DNA of 64,000 nucleotides, taken from NCBI GenBank assembly GCA_000727475.1, contig KL647334.1, forward strand, positions 1-64,000, read 5' to 3'. The position numbers were made by a program, and so were the translations under genes. Shown one piece after another: positions 61,201-64,000 of the stretch; position 1 is the stretch's first letter; the number at the start of each line of letters is the position of its first letter. This DNA is from Sarcocystis neurona (lineage: Eukaryota; Apicomplexa; Conoidasida; Eucoccidiorida; Sarcocystidae). The notes beneath the pieces are model-generated. The model made no database searches. It was not told where the DNA came from and saw only the letters and a program-made list of their open reading frames with translations.

Positions 61201-64000
61201 CTGCCAACATGGGTGTACGGCTTAGTCATATATATATGTATATATTATAATGTGGTGACGGCTGTATCAGGCTGGACGGCGAATCTCGTCTGTGTCGCCT
61301 ACGTGGTAGGCGTTTGCGCGTGCCGCCCCGCTCATCGTCCTGATGAGGGGGCGCAGTGTTTGTAGGGAATTTCTGCTGCTGCTGCACTATATATGAAGGC
61401 GAATAGAACCTCTAGTGCCCGGGCTTGGTGGGGCCTTCTGCGGGGCGCCGCTGCTGGTCGCTTGATCATCGCGCCGGAGGCTGCTGCTCCGCGTATACTG
61501 CTCCTGTTTACGACTGATACTGCTTTTGCTGCTACTGTTCCCCACCAGCTGCTGCTGACACCAACGCTGCCACACCGCGGCATCTGCTGCAATTTCTGGG
61601 GGTGCTCCTCCTGCTGCTACTCGCTTGCTGCCGTGCTGCTGCTGCTGCTCCTCCTCCTGTGCTCGGTTGCTGTGTCGCCCCACTGCTGCTGCTCGGCTGC
61701 TGTGCTGGTGCTGCTGCCGCTCCTCAGGTGCTGTCCTGCTTGTGCGTGCATGACATTCCTGCTCCACTTCGCAGCCGTCGCGCGGCTGCAGCTGCCGCCT
61801 GATGTGGTGGTATGACTGCAGCGTCCTCGCTGCGCATCGTGGTACGGTGCTCTCAAGGTGTTTTTATGTCGTTGTTCTACTTTGGTGCTGCTCTACTGTT
61901 GTGTTGCTGCTGTTTTGCTGTGCGGCTGCGTTTTGTTGCTGCTGTTGTACGCATGCAGGCTCCGTATGTAAGCCCGAAGGCGTTCGCAGCGCTGGTGCCG
62001 ACGTTGCTGCTGAAGTTGCGAAGCAGCGTCGGATCGACAAGTCGCTGTGCAGCAGCGCAGCTGATTACATGGACGGTGTCCTGCCATCCGCATCCACCCC
62101 CGCCCAGCAGCACCGGGGGCAGAAGGAGGGGTAGCAGCAGCAACCAGTGCGTTGAAGGGTGGATACCAGGCGAGCCTTACGTCGTTTCTGCTGCTGATGC
62201 GCGACGCCTGGCGAGGGGCCTCACGCGTGCCCTCCGCGATGTTTCTGCTGCAGTTCGAAAGGCCGCGGCGCCCGCCCTCGCGTGCATTAGCAGATATCTT
62301 ACCGATCACCAGCTCGCAGAGGTAGGCTACGGCAGCAGCGAGGCGTTCAGCAGCAGGAGCAGCAGAAAGAGGAATAGCAGAACCAGGAGTTGGAGTGGTC
62401 GTCGTCGTAGTAGGATGAGCAGCAGCAGCAGCAACCACAGGAGCCGTGTATAGAAGGAGCAGCAGTAGCAAAGCAGAAAAGCAGCTGCAGGAGTCCGTAT
62501 TGACGTCGTCGCGGTACGAGAGCTACAGCAGCAGGAGCAGTTGGTGGGGCTGGTAGGAGGAGCAGCAGCAGCGTAGTAGCAGTAGTGAAAGCAGCAGCAA
62601 GACAGTAGGAGGAGCAGCAGCAGGAGGGAAAAAGACGGGACGGGCAGGTGGTGAAAAAGCAGCTGTCGAAGCAGCGGCTAGTGGAGAGGTAGCAGCAGAA
62701 GCAGCATTGTAGGAGCGAGAGCAGCTGCAGGACTGGTGAGTGTTGCAGTAGCGACGTGACATGTGACAGCACAAGATGAACAGCAGCAGCAGCAGCGACA
62801 GCAGCCACAGCAGCAGTTAAATCGGAAGCGTGCGAGCGCAGAGCTGCTGCAAGGTGAGCAGCAGGCGAGCAGCACCAGCAAAAGGAGCAGAGTTCACGTG
62901 CCGCAGCAGCAGGAGCAGCAGAAATCAGCAACAGGGTGGAAGGCGAGGCTTCGCTGCGAGGCTGCATCACGGTGGTTCGACGCGGCTCCATCGCGTAACT
63001 CACTGGTTGCGGCACGCTTGCACATGCGTAGAAATATATGTATATATATATGCACACATAGAGAGAAACGTTGAGAAGGACTGCGCAGTGTGCTGTGGGC
63101 CGATCTGGGTAGTGTACCTCTGCGTTCTGTGTGTCTGTAATGTTGCTGACTGGCGGCCGTAGGAAAAAGTGTGAGAGCCGTTAGGATGGTACCACTGCCG
63201 AAACAGACGCAGAGAAATGTGCGCGTGACTGCGTGTGCATCCGTATGTGCCGTAGAGGCGGGTTCGTAGGGGAGTGTCTTAGCATGGTTTGCAGAGAAGC
63301 GTAGTAGGATTCTGCAGAGTGGCATGGTGGTTGCTCTTGCTGCTGCTGGTGCCTTTGTCCGTGCTGTGACGTTTGTGCTGTTGCTCGATGGGGGCGCTGC
63401 TGCATGTGGGTATCGGTGCGTTTGTTGGTACCTGGGGACTGCTGTGCTGCTGCTGCTGCCCCTCGTCGTCGTCCTCCTGGGCTCCTGTGCTAATGGCGTG
63501 GTGGTGGTGCTGCTGCTGCTGCGTGCGGCCTGCAGGTGGTGCTGCAGCAGCTGCTGTCGCGGGACAGTGGGGCGCGAGAGATGCAAGGAGCACCAGCAGA
63601 AGACGCAGCGGCAAGTGCTGCAGCAGAGAACGTGGCGACGGGACAAGCGCTGTTCGAAGTTCTCAAGTAAGCGAGGTGTCTCCCGTGGGGAGTAGAAGCA
63701 GCACCATCCCTGTACGTCCGCGCAGTAGCGAGGGGACAGCAGCTGCTGCAGAAGCACCCACAACTTGGCTGCATTTGGGACAGAAATGCAGCAGCAGCAG
63801 CAGCCGAGCAGCGAGAGAGCCGCAGCGCGGCTTTCCAGCGGCAGCGTGCACAAACAGAGCAACAACAGCAGAGGTTAGCAGCAGCAGCAACAGCAGCAGC
63901 AAAGTAGCTGCACGAAGAAAACACTGCAGCGCCGTAGCAGGATGACCGTAGCAGTGGCGCGGTGTCGACGTCTGTGCGAGGAGCCGCAACAGCAGCACCA
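41919..64000 (+). CDS. ECM29: Proteasome adaptor/scaffold Ecm29 (HEAT-repeat giant, 3' end outside window)
   Basis: Ecm29 is a conserved all-helical HEAT-repeat protein that clamps the 26S proteasome, joining regulatory particle to core, and acts in proteasome quality control (established knowledge). Here the conserved blocks appear in the family's order over more than 20 kb: N-terminal MALTDDDKLEGLLKRMLPDI, VMELVSHALQRV...MQLPL, later LLQQL...SWSAGPALLLLL, EVYSLLARNIEFSP, LQLLLELVAVAKQ, YDMCVYLYHRSSLLRETVES, HWRGLTRAFLNAL, GWQEVEALVEPI, CLPVAVPFLIDA and LVPTLLLKLRSSVG. Family members have about 1,850 residues. The blocks seen here already exceed 4,000 codons because Ala/Gln/Ser/Gly tracts sit between helices. 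The C-terminal region is missing. Alternatives such as another HEAT protein are unlikely given the colinear matches. The first-exon extension and some middle exon limits are uncertain. Confidence 0.85.
43749..46296 (+). CDS. ECM29: ECM29 exon 2
   Basis: The acceptor CTCTGCAG opens GTA ATG GAG; joined in phase 0 to exon 1 it reads LLPAVMELVSHALQRV, matching the Ecm29 block (V)MELLxHxNKRxKxxPxIQLP. The body alternates poly-Ala/Gly/Ser tracts with helices such as TDRLRAGEVLLRNF, FVLAAVEFLLLPPSL, LSRDELLDLQCNFIRFLL and LLPIRLHISLLHHLI. It ends in the donor GTGAGT at 46,297 after one base of a codon. Intron 2 (46,297-47,080) holds CTG-rich sequence. Confidence 0.8.
47081..49257 (+). CDS. ECM29: ECM29 exon 3 (with one frame change)
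   Basis: The acceptor CACACACAG at 47,080 restores the codon left open by exon 2. GVKTKMLQVLLWCVQQQQW and LLLETLAVTAAALRGCPAG fit the helices after exon 2. From about 47.78 kb the matching frame is shifted by +1: VVEAVVESMHRSG, LDLMEALLAAVAD and IMRCATLVFAPTHPAR. Treating the G8 run at 47,771-47,778 as one base too long makes the exon a single frame; an unseen intron is the alternative. The donor CAG/GTAAGC at 49,258 leaves two bases of a codon. Confidence 0.65.
47891..48044. repeat. 18-bp GC-rich minisatellite in ECM29 exon 3
   Basis: About eight imperfect copies of an 18-bp unit containing GCGGCGTCCGG. In the favoured frame each unit adds six residues of the type AAASG(A/S). Being a multiple of three it preserves the frame, and another frame is open across it as well. 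Confidence 0.85.
50209..50415. repeat. 105-bp tandem duplication with GT microsatellite
   Basis: AAGTCCGCCTCCGGT at 50,224 recurs as AAGTCCACCTCCGGT at 50,329. Each is followed by a GT run, a TCTGTCTCTGTG block and ATAAATATA, so two units of about 105 bp lie head to tail. They are inside ECM29 intron 3 (49,258-50,701), which continues into CT and TA repeats (to about 50,550) before the acceptor. Confidence 0.85.
50702..54790 (+). CDS. ECM29: ECM29 exon 4 (largest exon)
   Basis: The acceptor TTTTTGCGCAG supplies the single base needed by exon 3. The join reads FAPTHPARSFYYLIFQSSKD, then RETRTVATTLLQQL, which fits the Ecm29 block with SRYLLLLAxGDPREEVxxEAxxxL. Further matches are LLPFCERLLTLLRQRG, LLQQLCAVGSWSAGPALLL, VARKKVADAISLFGLL and EELLAGSLQALAQIIKQHG (equivalent to the family's HGSLLALG). 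Between them lie poly-Ala, poly-Gln and Gly/Ser tracts. The 3' limit near 54.79 kb is not fixed. Confidence 0.75.
55009..55255 (+). CDS. ECM29: ECM29 probable short exon 5
   Basis: After an AG at 55,007-55,008 a frame reads VEELLSSRARCREVMSAGRV and GGLLLLSYAAHLLHRSRVRL, which fits the HEAT helix pair following exon 4 (family: SPLLAIAACTALGEIGR). The donor could be one of several GT sites between 55.21 and 55.26 kb. The acceptor lacks a strong pyrimidine tract. Confidence 0.45.
55840..58445 (+). CDS. ECM29: ECM29 exon 6
   Basis: The open frame extends from 55,235, but only sequence from about 55.8-56.1 kb on looks Ecm29-like, so the start is approximate. Matches include GLQLTFHCLSHMLLQLP, EVYSLLARNIEFSPCAMSCR followed by AAVVTLCTLLL, LLELLPAVQRCMLRAVV, LQLLLELVAVAKQTEEPG, YDMCVYLYHRSSLLRETVES and LHWRGLTRAFLNALKSD. 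Long Ser/Gly/Ala inserts separate them. It ends at GTAGGA (58,446) after one base of a codon. Confidence 0.75.
58560..58735. repeat. GCT/CTG trinucleotide tract in ECM29 intron
   Basis: Long interrupted runs of GCT with GTGCTG and TTGTGCTG variants. They lie inside the intron 58,446-59,305, showing that the CAG-family repeats of this genome are not confined to coding sequence. Confidence 0.85.
59306..59661 (+). CDS. ECM29: ECM29 exon 7
   Basis: The acceptor GCTGCACAG completes the codon left by exon 6 (C plus AG gives Gln), reading ASLLYKQVRGWQEVEALVEP. This matches the family block LLRGRPLDDIIDKLPEIW. It continues DLAEEVRTAACVRLG (family: DDIKESVRKAAELAL) and ends TLVPLLQELCDINSAKDS before the donor GTACAC, phase 0. 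The next intron (59,662-60,544) is CTG-rich. Confidence 0.85.
60545..60787 (+). CDS. ECM29: ECM29 exon 8
   Basis: A clean acceptor (GCTTTTTTTCTTGCGTTCATGCAG in two halves: T-rich tract, then CAG) and donor GTAAGC bound 81 codons in phase 0. LRDFLLDTLQGCLRAAKSAA and ENCLPVAVPFLIDAAAAFEP match the family's (R)ALSINTLVKISKSAG...PKLIPALLESLSVLEPQ. VEKSLQTTPTACLL matches the helix after it. The next intron (60,788-61,958) is full of CTG/GCT tracts and a short TA run near 61.23 kb. Confidence 0.9.
61959..62321 (+). CDS. ECM29: ECM29 exon 9
   Basis: 121 codons in phase 0 between CGCATGCAG and the donor GTAGGC. AALVPTLLLKLRSSVGSTSR matches [20 protein letters not shown], and ARRLARGLTRALRDVSAAVR followed by KAAAPALACISRYL matches the block [21 protein letters not shown]. 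A Pro/Ser/Gly insert of about 25 residues separates the two. The following intron (62,322-63,535) contains AGC tracts and a TA microsatellite near 63.03 kb. Confidence 0.9.
63536..63666 (+). CDS. ECM29: ECM29 exon 10 (last in window)
   Basis: The acceptor GCGGCCTGCAG opens VVLQQLLSRDSGAREMQG in phase 0 after exon 9, matching the position of the family's TEKLLQKLNGWY helix. A short Ala-rich insert follows, then GQALFEVL, and the donor GTAAGC at 63,667 leaves two bases of a codon. No further exon is evident before the window ends; the C-terminal HEAT repeats must lie beyond 64,000. Confidence 0.75.

Overview
The window looks like nuclear DNA of a coccidian apicomplexan, most likely Eimeria or a close relative. 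Three things point there. The coding regions are loaded with CAG/GCA-type trinucleotide tracts that read as runs of Ala, Gln or Ser. The recognisable genes are eukaryotic and intron-containing, with phase-consistent GT-AG introns. A relic of mitochondrial DNA carries cox1 and cob pieces. The species cannot be fixed from the sequence alone.

Layout. Bases 1-16,262 are gene-poor with few repeats, except for a diverged direct duplication at the left end with a perfect hairpin between its copies. From 16.3 to 19.7 kb three minus-strand open frames, one with an AT-hook-like motif, look like exons of one or two unrecognised genes. From 19.7 to 32.9 kb there is no gene I can name, but a mosaic nuclear mitochondrial insertion (NUMT) lies at about 23.70-24.53 kb, triplet repeats at 25.6-26.1 kb, and AT microsatellites from 29 kb on.

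The gene-rich part starts at about 32.9 kb. A minus-strand DTW-domain protein (tRNA-uridine aminocarboxypropyltransferase, DTWD2 type) occupies 32,858-35,032. From 35 to 41.9 kb only one plausible terminal exon (minus strand, about 37.5-37.8 kb) and several tandem duplications can be seen. From 41,919 to beyond the right edge runs one very large plus-strand gene. I identify it as the proteasome adaptor/scaffold Ecm29 from colinear matches along its HEAT-repeat body. At least ten coding blocks can be placed, most with exact, phase-compatible splice sites. Its C-terminal part lies outside the window.

The two identified genes are housekeeping functions (tRNA modification; 26S proteasome adaptor) with no sign of a shared pathway. 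What stands out is how far low-complexity sequence has inflated both of them, and the sharp contrast between the gene-poor left half and the CAG-rich right half.
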